Below, piece after piece: positions 24,950-33,250 of a stretch of 64,000 nucleotides of DNA. The stretch's first letter is position 1. Each line of letters opens with the position of its first letter. The notes beneath the pieces are model-generated. The model had not been told where the DNA came from. It made no database searches and saw nothing but the letters and a program-made list of their open reading frames with translations. Position numbers and translations under genes: made by a program. Source of the stretch: CBDCFV01 sp963664625 (GTDB lineage: Bacteria; Chloroflexota; Dehalococcoidia; Lucifugimonadales; UBA3495); contig OY761541.1 in the NCBI GenBank assembly GCA_963664625.1, forward strand, positions 2,232,001-2,296,000. The letters are read 5' to 3'.

Positions 24950-26248
24950 TTAACGTATCGAATCAACCTGTTGGTGGACCAACTCTCCCTGCAAGGACCA
25001 AGGAGATGCCGCTGTGATTCTCAGGTCAACCAGTTGACCCGTGTAATCAGATTCCGACTGGAAGTAAACCAGCTTGTTGGACCGCGTCCTCCCCTCCCAC
25101 TTGCCTTTGCGTTGCCTTTCAACCAGTATACCAACTTCCTGGCCGATCATCCCCTGATTTATCCCGGTCAGAATTTCCTCGTGAAGCCGGTCCATCTCGG
25201 TCCGGCGGCGCACTTTCTCATCCAAGGGGACGTCGTCTTCCATGGTACGGCTGGCGATGGTGCCGGGGCGCTGTGAGTACGCCGCGCAATGGACCTTGTC
25301 CATGCGCAACTCGGAGACCAGGTCCAAGGAACGTTGAAACTGTTCCTCGGTCTCGCCGGGGAAGCCGACGATAATGTCGGTGCTCAGAGAGGCATCAGGG
25401 ATGTTGTTCCTGATGCGCCCCACCAAGTCGACATACTCTTCGCGGGTATAGGGGCGGCGCATCCGTTTCAGGACCTCGTTGTCCCCGGCCTGGACCGGCA
25501 GATTTATATGCTCGCATACCTTGGGCAGGTCGGCCACCGACTCGATAATGTGATCGCTCAGGTATGAGGGATGTGAAGTCAGGAACCGGATGCGCTCCAA
25601 CCCCGGGACGTCGTTCAAGCGAGTCAACAGGTCGGCCAGGTCGGGCTTGTCGGGCAGGTCGTGACCGTAGGCGTCCACGGTCTGCCCCAGGACGGTCACT
25701 TCCTTGACGCCCCGGGCCGCCAGCAACTCCACTTCCTGGGCGACTTCATGCACCGGGCGGCTGACCTGGCGTCCGCGCCGGTAGGGGATGATGCAGAAGG
25801 TGCACATCAGGTCGCAGCCGTGGATGATGGGAACGTAACAGGCGACATCGGGATGGGAAGGGGCCAGGGAGCCGACGCACCCCTCCCAGTCCAGCCCCAA
25901 TCGTTCGCCGACCAAGTCCAGCAGGGGGGCGTATTCTTGGGGGCGCATGAAAACGTCGACGTAGGGGAACCTTCGCTCCAGCTCGTCAGTCTTTGCCCCC
26001 ACCATGCAGCCCATCAATGCCACAACCCGGTCGGGCCGCTTTCTCTTGAGAGGCTGCATGAAGGTAAGGTTGCCCACAACCTTGTCTTCGGCCTGTTGCC
26101 GTACCACGCAGGAATTGAGCACTATCAGATCGGCTTGGTTGGGAGAGCCGACAGGGTGCAAGCCCATCTGCTCCAAGGCCGACTCCAGACGCTCGGAATC
26201 GGCCTTGTTCATCTGACAACCTATGGTCCAAAGGTAAAAGCTTTCCAT
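24950..26248 (-). CDS. miaB: tRNA-2-methylthio-N6-dimethylallyladenosine synthase MiaB
   Basis: This radical-SAM methylthiotransferase adds a 2-methylthio group to i6A37 of tRNAs. The 432-residue product has the N-terminal MTTase domain with its three cluster cysteines (WTIGCQMNKADSE, VLNSCVVR, LMGCMVG), the radical-SAM motif CDLMCTFC, and a C-terminal TRAM domain (GILVERQRKGKWEGRTRSNK). ATG 26248 is chosen because homology begins there; the frame runs further upstream but those residues look non-coding. No strong ribosome site is seen. It is the first gene of a miaB-nadA unit. Confidence 0.93.
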   Translation of the reverse strand: MESFYLWTIGCQMNKADSERLESALEQMGLHPVGSPNQADLIVLNSCVVRQQAEDKVVGNLTFMQPLKRKRPDRVVALMGCMVGAKTDELERRFPYVDVFMRPQEYAPLLDLVGERLGLDWEGCVGSLAPSHPDVACYVPIIHGCDLMCTFCIIPYRRGRQVSRPVHEVAQEVELLAARGVKEVTVLGQTVDAYGHDLPDKPDLADLLTRLNDVPGLERIRFLTSHPSYLSDHIIESVADLPKVCEHINLPVQAGDNEVLKRMRRPYTREEYVDLVGRIRNNIPDASLSTDIIVGFPGETEEQFQRSLDLVSELRMDKVHCAAYSQRPGTIASRTMEDDVPLDEKVRRRTEMDRLHEEILTGINQGMIGQEVGILVERQRKGKWEGRTRSNKLVYFQSESDYTGQLVDLRITAASPWSLQGELVHQQVDSIR

Positions 26249-26481
26249 AACGGTTACAGCCAAAAACAGGGAGTGGAGAAGACCGGCATCACGATGGAAG
26301 GTATGGGGCCTGGCCCCGTTTTGACAGGCCGTGCGTTTGGCAGGCGCCAGCACTGGGCCACTGTGCAATCCTCTCCTTAACGGCTACATGTTATCAAATG
26401 GCCTCAGCCTCAGCAATACCCCGGCGATTTCGGGTGCCAAGCTCCGCCTGCGAATGTACAATGGTCAATGGAGAGAATCGC

Positions 26482-27249
26482 ATGACCACGCCGATCAACA
26501 ACTTCCAGGACATCCTGGACGCCTTGGAACGGGATCCTGCGCTCAGGGACGCCCTGCGCCGGTATATCCTTACGGAGGAACTACTCCAGGTCCCCGCGCG
26601 CCTCGACAGAATCGAGGGAGATATCGGCATTCTCAAGGAAGGCCAAGCCCGGCTGGAGGAGAGGGTCGGCACAATCGAGACAGACATGGGTACTCTCAAG
26701 GAAGACGTTACAGTACTCAAGGAAGGCCAGGCCCGGTTGGAGGAAGGCCAGGTCCGGTTGGAGGAGGGCCAGGTCAGGTTGGAGGAGGGCCAACGACGCT
26801 TGGAGGAGAGGGTCGACCGAATGGGCGGGGACGTGAGCAGGTTGACAGGGGCTGACTATGAGTCCCACGTAGCTACCTACATCCGCCGAGCCCTCCGCCG
26901 GAACCTGGGCATAAACGCGATCGTGTTCGCCACCCAGCGCGACAAAACCGCCCTGATAGAACTTCTCGACGAAGCAGAATCGCAAGGGATCATCGGGCCT
27001 GAGGATACGGACGAACTGGACCGGGCGGACCTAGTACTCACTGGCGATAGCCTCACGGACTACCTTCTGGCTGAGGTCTCGGTCACCGTGCAGCAGGACG
27101 ACATCGACCGGGCCGCAGAACGGGCCACACTTCTGGCCAAGGCCACCGGCCGGACCGTCACTCCGTTCGCCATCGGTGCGAGAGAAGAGCCAGACCTACG
27201 CAAAGGACACGTGCAAGTGATCCTCATCCCGGAGCGCCAGAGCACCTGA
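26482..27249 (+). CDS. Coiled-coil protein with PD-(D/E)XK-like C-terminal domain
   Basis: The 255-residue product begins with a short helical region, then a coiled coil (residues ~35-125) including four tandem seven-residue units of the type GQxRLEE, encoded by 21-bp DNA repeats (about 26725-26805). The C-terminal ~130 residues contain ADLVLTG and LLAEVSVTVQQDDIDRAAERA, a D...ExS pattern like PD-(D/E)XK-fold proteins that follow such coiled coils in many bacteria and archaea. Whether it cleaves DNA is unknown, because the catalytic Lys is replaced by Ser. GGAGAG before ATG 26482 supports the start. Repeat number may vary between strains. Confidence 0.65.
   Translation: MTTPINNFQDILDALERDPALRDALRRYILTEELLQVPARLDRIEGDIGILKEGQARLEERVGTIETDMGTLKEDVTVLKEGQARLEEGQVRLEEGQVRLEEGQRRLEERVDRMGGDVSRLTGADYESHVATYIRRALRRNLGINAIVFATQRDKTALIELLDEAESQGIIGPEDTDELDRADLVLTGDSLTDYLLAEVSVTVQQDDIDRAAERATLLAKATGRTVTPFAIGAREEPDLRKGHVQVILIPERQST
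26725..26805 (+). repeat. In-frame 21-bp tandem repeats in the coiled-coil gene
   Basis: About four units of a 21-bp repeat (consensus near GGCCAGGTCCGGTTGGAGGA) encode GQxRLEE heptads. Length changes would keep the frame and add or remove coiled-coil turns. Confidence 0.7.
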
Positions 27250-27513
27250 AGCACGAAGGGGCTTCCGGTTTGCCTAATTCCCCTCTCATTTCCTCCCATT
27301 TTAGGCCGCGGGGTTGTGCCGCAGCGTAGGCCACGACCGTAAATTTCGGAAAGTCGGACATTTACGGACATTGTTGCTTGTCTGGTCCGAGCCTTGCCGT
27401 ATGACCGGACCTTCAGGCGGGACGTTATGCTGCACAGGTAATATGGTAGGGGGTTGCTATCGGATATGGGAAGCAGCAAGTTGTCGGTAATTTACGTTGG
27501 CTGAGTCCGTTTT

Positions 27514-27936
27514 CTAGCGCCGGCCCGACCCACGCCACATGGCGTACCCGGTTGCTCCAAATGTCAGCGGCAACAGTATGTCCACCACCGCCCATTTGAC
27601 AAAGCCCTGGTGGTCCCCCACCTCCAGACCGAGAGCCAGGATGGAGAACCAGCTATGCAACAGAAGCACCGTAACTCCGATGGTGGCGTAAAACGCTATG
27701 TTGGCCTCCCAGTATCGGTGGGTTAGCGGCTCCCCATCAGTGGGCCTCCCTTCCCGCAGCTTGCGGCGAATGTTGAAGCCCAGGGCCAGGGCCGCCGCAA
27801 TAACCATCAATATGTCCAGGATGAACCAGATGTTCTCCGGGTTATACGATGCCGCGTGCAGCGGGTTGATGATGAAGTAGGCCGCCACCGCGACCGATAC
27901 CCCAATCAGATAGACTGCTCCCAGTCGGTGCAACAT
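27514..27936 (-). CDS. Small four-helix membrane protein
   Basis: Not recognised as a named family. The 140-residue product has about four hydrophobic segments (AVYLIGVSVAVAAYFII; IWFILDILMVIAAALALGF; IAFYATIGVTVLLLHSWFSIL; WAVVDILLPLTFGATGYAMW) and a short basic tail. ATG at 27936 is chosen because GGAGG sits five bases before it; an ATG four codons upstream has none. It stands alone between two intergenic stretches; the 27250-27513 region before its 3' end shows no gene. Confidence 0.6.
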   Translation of the reverse strand: MLHRLGAVYLIGVSVAVAAYFIINPLHAASYNPENIWFILDILMVIAAALALGFNIRRKLREGRPTDGEPLTHRYWEANIAFYATIGVTVLLLHSWFSILALGLEVGDHQGFVKWAVVDILLPLTFGATGYAMWRGSGRR

Positions 27937-28003
27937 TCCAGCCTCCATTACTGATGTGTGAATTATCAGCTAAACCCGGATTGCATTCATCTTTACCTGA
28001 TGG

Positions 28004-28023
28004 ATTCCCGCCTTCGCGGGAAT
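28004..28023. repeat. dRS3-like palindrome, copy 7
   Basis: ATTCCC-N8-GGGAAT, loop GCCTTCGC, upstream of the small membrane protein gene. Confidence 0.85.
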
Positions 28024-28297
28024 TGCGCATGGCCCCTTGGGGCCACGTATGAACATGAAAATGGTCTATTTTCATGGCAATGACGGAAGGGATGTTTAGA
28101 TGTTTGCTCACGCGTCAGTAAATGTCTGAATGTCTACAAGCCATAGACAACTCTATCGTCTTCCGCGATTATGCCCACTATTCCGCCATTGGGTTGACTG
28201 CTATGATAGGTACCTGGTTAATTGCAGGCAACCGGGACTGTTTCTATAGGCACAAAGGCAGGGTTCCCCAACAAGGTTTCGCAAAAGGAGTTTTCTG

Positions 28298-29098
28298 ATG
28301 GGTTGGCTCGACGGCCAGGTTGCTCTTATTACCGGGGGCGGGTCGGGCATTGGACGCGCCATCGTGGAGCGGTACATAGAGGAAGGCGCGCGGGTTGGGG
28401 TGATGGACCGCTTCCCGGACCGGATAGAGCAACTGCGACAGGACTTCGGCGAGTCGTTGGTGGGAATCCCCGGCGACGTGATCAGCCTGCAGGACAACAA
28501 GGCGGCGGTGGCGGAGACGGTGCGCTCCTTCGGGCGGCTGGACATATTCGCCGGCAACGCCGGGGTCTTCGACAGCAACCACACCATCGACGACATTCCG
28601 GAGGAACTGATCAGCGATTCCTTCGATGAGTTGTTCGGAGTCAACGTCAAGGCCCTGCTGCTGGGGACCAAGGCCGTCCTTCCCGAATTGAGGAAAACCC
28701 AGGGTTGCATCGTGTTCACCGCATCGGTGGCCGGCATCAATTCCGGTGGGGGCGGGTCTATCTACACCGCATCCAAGCACGCCGTTATGGGCCTCATCAG
28801 GCAACTGGCGACGGAACTGGCGCCCGACGTGAGAGTCAACGGTGTGGCTCCCGGAGGAGTGATGACAGACCTGCGGGGTCTGGAAGCCGCAGGACAGGCA
28901 GACTACTCCCACTTCCGGGACCCAGGGACGGAAGAGAGGATGCGAACCAACAACCCGCAACAGCGGGCGTTGCAACCGCGGGACATAGCCAACGCATTCC
29001 TTTTCTTGGCGTCCAGGGAGAACGCGGCGGGCATAACTGGATCGGTGGTGCCCGTCGATGCGGGTTCGCTGCTGCGCTGGAGGCGTCCGGCGCGGTAG
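28298..29098 (+). CDS. SDR dehydrogenase similar to cis-dihydrodiol dehydrogenase (BphB/HcaB type)
   Basis: The 266-residue short-chain dehydrogenase has the cofactor motif ITGGGSGIGRA, NAG, the catalytic Ser region (FTASVAGINSGGGG) and YxxxK (YTASKHAVMGL). Segments GDVISLQDNKAAVAE, NPQQRALQPRDIANA and DELFGVNVKA resemble biphenyl-2,3-dihydrodiol dehydrogenase, which oxidises the cis-diol made by Rieske dioxygenases to a catechol with NAD+. The position just before four Rieske oxygenase alpha subunits supports this. A clear AAGGAG site precedes the ATG. The aromatic substrate is unknown. Confidence 0.82.
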   Translation: MGWLDGQVALITGGGSGIGRAIVERYIEEGARVGVMDRFPDRIEQLRQDFGESLVGIPGDVISLQDNKAAVAETVRSFGRLDIFAGNAGVFDSNHTIDDIPEELISDSFDELFGVNVKALLLGTKAVLPELRKTQGCIVFTASVAGINSGGGGSIYTASKHAVMGLIRQLATELAPDVRVNGVAPGGVMTDLRGLEAAGQADYSHFRDPGTEERMRTNNPQQRALQPRDIANAFLFLASRENAAGITGSVVPVDAGSLLRWRRPAR

Positions 29099-29124
29099 CA
29101 CTGGAACATAGTCAATGTTATAAG

Positions 29125-29170
29125 CAGGGCAACCACATAGGTCTCGCATAGGCATTCGCCGGTTGCCCCT
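29125..29170. repeat. 46-bp dispersed repeat, copy A (inverted relative to 53747)
   Basis: These 46 bp are the exact reverse complement of 53747-53792. The next ~45 bp hold a palindrome (GGGCGTCCCTTGTGGACGCCC, 29195-29215) related to the repeat at 52955-53020. Confidence 0.8.
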
Positions 29171-29256
29171 ACCGATGGTGACGGTCCCGTAGGGGCGTCC
29201 CTTGTGGACGCCCTTATCGCTCCGAAATACTAACGTCGAACGCGGGGAGGACTGAA

Positions 29257-30516
29257 ATGGCGACGGATGTTAAGGGATTGGTGGATGCCGACCGTGGACT
29301 GGTGAACCGCAGCATTTTCATTGACGGGGACATCTACCGGCAGGAACTGGAGAACATCTTCGCCCGTTGCTGGCTCTTCCTGTGCCATGAGAGTCAACTG
29401 CCCAAGCCGGGCGACTTCCTGACCACCTACATGGGGGAGGACCCGGTGCTGGTGTGGCGGGACTCTAAGGGAGAGGTCAACGCCTACCTGAACCAGTGCC
29501 GTCACCGGGGCAACCGGCTCTGCCGCGCCGACGCGGGCAACGCATCGGCGTTTACGTGCGCCTACCACGGATGGGCCTACGGCAACGACGGGAAACTGCT
29601 GGCCGTGCCAAGCATGAGCGATGGCTACTTCGGCGAACTGGAGATGGAGCGGTGGGGGCTGACGCCGGTGGCGCAACTGGACAGCTACAAGGGACTGTAC
29701 TTCGCCACCTTCGATCCGTCGGCCCCGTCGCTGCTGGACTACTTGGGTCCTATGACGTGGTACCTTGACGTCTTCTTTGACCGGCGTGAGGGAGGCATCG
29801 AAGTCATGGGAGGGATGCACAAGTGGGTGGTGCCCTGCAACTGGAAGTTCCCGGCGGAGAACTTCGCCGGCGACGCCTATCATGTGTGGTGGTCCCACCT
29901 TTCAGCTGTGCAGACCGGGTTCAGTATGGGAGCCGCCGGCAACCCGCAAAACAGCGGATCACTGGTCTCGCCGGGAAACGGTCACTGCCTGATCACCCTG
30001 GACCCCAAGAACTCTCCCGAACCGCCGGTGCAGGAAATCCTGGACTATGAGGATGAGATACGCCCGGAAGTGGAGCGGCGGCTGGGGCCTCGCTACGGGA
30101 TGGTGAACCCATTGGCGGGCACGGTGTTCCCCAACTTTTCCTTCCTGCGCGGCGCTTCGCGGACCATACGGGTTTGGCATCCACGGGGGCCGGATAGCAT
30201 AGAGATATGGTCTTGGGGATACACCGACAAGGACGCCCCGCCGGAAGTGAAGGAAAAGTTGCGGCGGCAGGTGGTCCAGGGTTTCAGCCCCTCGGGCACC
30301 TTCGAGCAGGACGACATGGACAACTGGCAGGAGTGCACCCAGACGGGCCGTGGGGTAATGTCGCGCCGGTTGGACCTGAACATGCAGATGGGCTTGGGCC
30401 ACGAGAGGTTCGACGAGGCGCTACAGGCCACGGTGAGCGACTTCCGCTACAGCGAGTCGAACCACCGGAGCTTTTACCGGCGGTGGGACGAGCTTATGTC
30501 GGGTAATGGGTGGTAA
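29257..30516 (+). CDS. Rieske ring-hydroxylating oxygenase alpha subunit, copy 1
   Basis: The 419-residue catalytic subunit would hydroxylate an aromatic ring with O2 and electrons from a ferredoxin. It has the Rieske [2Fe-2S] motif C-x-H-x17-C-x2-H (CRHRGNRLCR...CAYH, residues ~80-105), the mononuclear iron site GDAYHVWWSH (residues ~206-215) and the late acidic ligand region FEQDDMDNW. A GGGAGGA site precedes the ATG. It is first of four tandem alpha genes, and copies 1-3 are much closer to each other than to copy 4. No beta subunit, ferredoxin or reductase is adjacent to this copy. Confidence 0.9.
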   Translation: MATDVKGLVDADRGLVNRSIFIDGDIYRQELENIFARCWLFLCHESQLPKPGDFLTTYMGEDPVLVWRDSKGEVNAYLNQCRHRGNRLCRADAGNASAFTCAYHGWAYGNDGKLLAVPSMSDGYFGELEMERWGLTPVAQLDSYKGLYFATFDPSAPSLLDYLGPMTWYLDVFFDRREGGIEVMGGMHKWVVPCNWKFPAENFAGDAYHVWWSHLSAVQTGFSMGAAGNPQNSGSLVSPGNGHCLITLDPKNSPEPPVQEILDYEDEIRPEVERRLGPRYGMVNPLAGTVFPNFSFLRGASRTIRVWHPRGPDSIEIWSWGYTDKDAPPEVKEKLRRQVVQGFSPSGTFEQDDMDNWQECTQTGRGVMSRRLDLNMQMGLGHERFDEALQATVSDFRYSESNHRSFYRRWDELMSGNGW

Positions 30517-30556
30517 CATTCGGTTCCGGTTGATGTCCCCGGTGGCGGGATGGTGG

Positions 30557-30576
30557 ATTCCCGCCTTCGTGGTAAT
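30557..30576. repeat. Degenerate dRS3-like palindrome, copy 8
   Basis: ATTCCC-N8-GTAAT-type variant (two G-to-T changes) between Rieske alpha copies 1 and 2. Confidence 0.6.
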
Positions 30577-30630
30577 GGCGGTTAGATTCCTGCTTGCGCG
30601 GGACGAAGATGAAGTAACAGGAGGACCGAG

Positions 30631-31887
30631 ATGGCGACGGACGTCAGGGGGTTGGTGGACGCCGACCGGGGGTTGGTGAACCGCAGTATTTTCATTGACG
30701 AGGATATATACCAGCAGGAACTCGAGAACATCTTCGCCAAGTGCTGGCTGTTCCTTTGCCATGAGAGCCAGATACCCAACCCCGGCGACTTCATGACCAC
30801 CTACATGGGCGAAGACCCGGTGCTGGTGTGGAGGGACTCGAAAGGAGAAGTCAACGCTTTTCTGAACCAGTGCCGGCACCGGGGCAACCGGCTTTGCCGG
30901 GCCGACCTGGGCAATGCATCGTCGTTCACATGCGCCTACCACGGGTGGGCCTACAGCAACGACGGAAAGCTGCTGGCGGTGCCGAACCTCAACGACGCCT
31001 ATTATGGTGAACTGGAGACCGGTCGGTGGGGCCTGATGCCGGTAGCCCAACTTGACAACTACAAGGGGCTGTACTTCGCCACCTTCGACCCATCGGCGCC
31101 GCCATTGTTGGACTACCTGGGGTCCATGACGTGGTATCTGGATGCCTTCTTCGACCGGCGTGAGGGGGGAATCGAGGTTATGGGCGGCGCCCACAAGTCG
31201 GTGGTGCCCTGCAACTGGAAGTTCCCGGCGGAGAATTTCTGCGGCGATGCCTACCACGTGGGCTGGACGCACGCTTCAGCCATCAGGACCGGGTTCAGCG
31301 TGGGGGCAGCGTCCATGTCCACCTCCGGCGGGGGCATGGTTTCACCGGGCAACGGGCACTGTATCCTGGCGGTGAGCCCCGAGGACGATCCCGACCCGCC
31401 AATCCCCGAAATCGTGGCTTACGAGGAAGCGATACGCCCGGAGGTGGAACGCCGCCTGGGCCTCCGCTACGGCATGGTAAACCCGATAGTGGGCACGATG
31501 TTCCCCAATTTCTCCTTCATCCGCAGCACATCCCGCACTTTCCGCGTGTGGCATCCCCGTGGCCCGGAAAGCATAGAGATATGGGCTTGGGGGTTCGTTG
31601 ACAAGGATGCGCCGCCGGAAGTAAAGGAAAAGGTACGGTTGTCGGTCGTCCAGGGTTTCAGCCCCTCGGTCACCTTCGAGCAGGACGACATGGACAACTG
31701 GCAGGAGTGCACCCAGACCTGCCGAGGAGTGGTGTCGCGGAGATTGGACCTGAACGTGCAGATGGGCCTGGGCCACGACCGGTTCAACGAATCGTTGCAG
31801 GCCACGGTAAGCGACCATCGCGTCAGCGAGTCGAACCACCGGAGCTTTTACCGCCGCTGGGACGAGTTGATGTCGGGTCGGGCGTGA
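30631..31887 (+). CDS. Rieske ring-hydroxylating oxygenase alpha subunit, copy 2
   Basis: The 418-residue paralogue keeps every metal ligand: CRHRGNRLCR...CAYH for the Rieske centre and GDAYHVGWTH for the catalytic iron, with FEQDDMDNW near residue 350. It differs from copy 1 mainly in residues ~215-260 (IRTGFSVGAASMSTSGGG against VQTGFSMGAAGNPQNSGS), the stretch after the iron ligands that often lines the substrate pocket. An ACAGGAGG site precedes the ATG. The product of recent tandem duplication. Confidence 0.9.
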   Translation: MATDVRGLVDADRGLVNRSIFIDEDIYQQELENIFAKCWLFLCHESQIPNPGDFMTTYMGEDPVLVWRDSKGEVNAFLNQCRHRGNRLCRADLGNASSFTCAYHGWAYSNDGKLLAVPNLNDAYYGELETGRWGLMPVAQLDNYKGLYFATFDPSAPPLLDYLGSMTWYLDAFFDRREGGIEVMGGAHKSVVPCNWKFPAENFCGDAYHVGWTHASAIRTGFSVGAASMSTSGGGMVSPGNGHCILAVSPEDDPDPPIPEIVAYEEAIRPEVERRLGLRYGMVNPIVGTMFPNFSFIRSTSRTFRVWHPRGPESIEIWAWGFVDKDAPPEVKEKVRLSVVQGFSPSVTFEQDDMDNWQECTQTCRGVVSRRLDLNVQMGLGHDRFNESLQATVSDHRVSESNHRSFYRRWDELMSGRA

Positions 31888-31901
31888 TAATCGTAGAGTG
31901 G

Positions 31902-31921
31902 ATTCCCGCCTGTGCGGGAAT
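31902..31921. repeat. dRS3-like palindrome, copy 9
   Basis: ATTCCC-N8-GGGAAT with loop GCCTGTGC in the 60-bp gap between Rieske alpha copies 2 and 3. Confidence 0.8.
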
Positions 31922-31947
31922 GGCGACGGAGTACCAGGAGCACTCAG

Positions 31948-33207
31948 ATGGCAACTGACGTCAAGGGCTTGGTGGACGCCGACCGGGGGTTGGTGAACCG
32001 CCGAATTTTCATTGACGAGGACATATACCAGCAGGAACTGGAGAATATCTTCGCCCGTTGTTGGCTGTTCCTTTGTCACGAAAGCCAGGTGTCCAACCCC
32101 GGCGATTTCATGACCACCTACATGGGGGAAGACCCGGTGCTGGTGTGGCGGGACTCGAAAGGAGAAGTCAACGCTTTTCTGAACCAGTGCCGTCACCGGG
32201 GCAACCGGCTTTGCCGGGCCGACTTGGGCAACGCGTCGTCGTTCACCTGCGCCTACCACGGGTGGGCCTACAGCAACGACGGAAAGCTGCTGGCGGTGCC
32301 GAACCTTAACGACGCTTATTACGGCGAACTGGAGACCGGTCGGTGGGGCCTGATGCCGGTGGCGCAGCTGGACAACTACAAGGGGCTGTACTTTGCCACC
32401 TTCGATCCCACGGCCCCGCCGTTGTTGGACTACCTGGGGTCGATGACGTGGTACCTGGACTCCCTCTTCGATCGTCGGGAAGGTGGTATCGAGGTAATGG
32501 GCGGGGTCCACAGGACGGTGGTGCCATGCAACTGGAAGTTCCCGGCGGAGAACTTCGCCGGCGACGCATACCACGTGGGTTGGACGCACGCTTCGGCCAT
32601 TCGGACCGGGTTCAGCGTGGGGGCAGGGGCCCAGCACGCCGCCGGCGGGGGCATGATTTCCCCGTGCAACGGACACTGCATTATGGCGGTCAGCCCCGAA
32701 ATCCTGCCCGACCCGCCGGTCCCGGAGATACAGGCATACGAGGAGGCGATACGCCCGGAAGTGAACCGTCGTCTGGGCCCTCGCTATGGCATGGTGAACC
32801 CGTTGGCGGGCACCGTATTCCCCAACTTCTCCTTCATCCGCAGCACCTCCCGCACCATCCGCGTGTGGCACCCAAGGGGGCCGGACAGCATAGAGATCTG
32901 GGCTTGGGGGTATGTCGACAAGGCGGCCCCACCGGAAGTCAAGGACAAGGTGCGATTGTCGGTCATCCATGGGTTCAGTCCCTCGGGCAATTTCGAGCAG
33001 GACGACATGGACAACTGGCAGGAATGCACCCAGACCTGCCGGGGAGCGGTGTCGCGCCGGTTGGACCTGAACATGCAAATGGGGTTGGGTCACGACCGGT
33101 ACAACGAAACGTTGGAAGCCAGGGTGAGCGATGCCCACTGGAGCGATTCCAACCACCGGAGCTTTTACCGCCGCTGGGATGAGTTGATGTCCGGCGGAGG
33201 GTGGTAG
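31948..33207 (+). CDS. Rieske ring-hydroxylating oxygenase alpha subunit, copy 3
   Basis: The 419-residue product is closest to copy 2, sharing GDAYHVGWTHASAIRTGFSVGA, and keeps the Rieske and iron ligands. The variable region after the iron site reads GAQHAAGGGMISPCNG. ATG 31948 with CAGGAG before it is chosen; the frame runs upstream through the palindrome (translated as EWRRSTRSTQ), which is not coding. The gap to the next alpha gene is 43 bp. Confidence 0.9.
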   Translation: MATDVKGLVDADRGLVNRRIFIDEDIYQQELENIFARCWLFLCHESQVSNPGDFMTTYMGEDPVLVWRDSKGEVNAFLNQCRHRGNRLCRADLGNASSFTCAYHGWAYSNDGKLLAVPNLNDAYYGELETGRWGLMPVAQLDNYKGLYFATFDPTAPPLLDYLGSMTWYLDSLFDRREGGIEVMGGVHRTVVPCNWKFPAENFAGDAYHVGWTHASAIRTGFSVGAGAQHAAGGGMISPCNGHCIMAVSPEILPDPPVPEIQAYEEAIRPEVNRRLGPRYGMVNPLAGTVFPNFSFIRSTSRTIRVWHPRGPDSIEIWAWGYVDKAAPPEVKDKVRLSVIHGFSPSGNFEQDDMDNWQECTQTCRGAVSRRLDLNMQMGLGHDRYNETLEARVSDAHWSDSNHRSFYRRWDELMSGGGW

Positions 33208-33250
33208 TCCCAAGACGCCCGGGTCCCCAAGGTGGACCAGGAGGAGTGAA

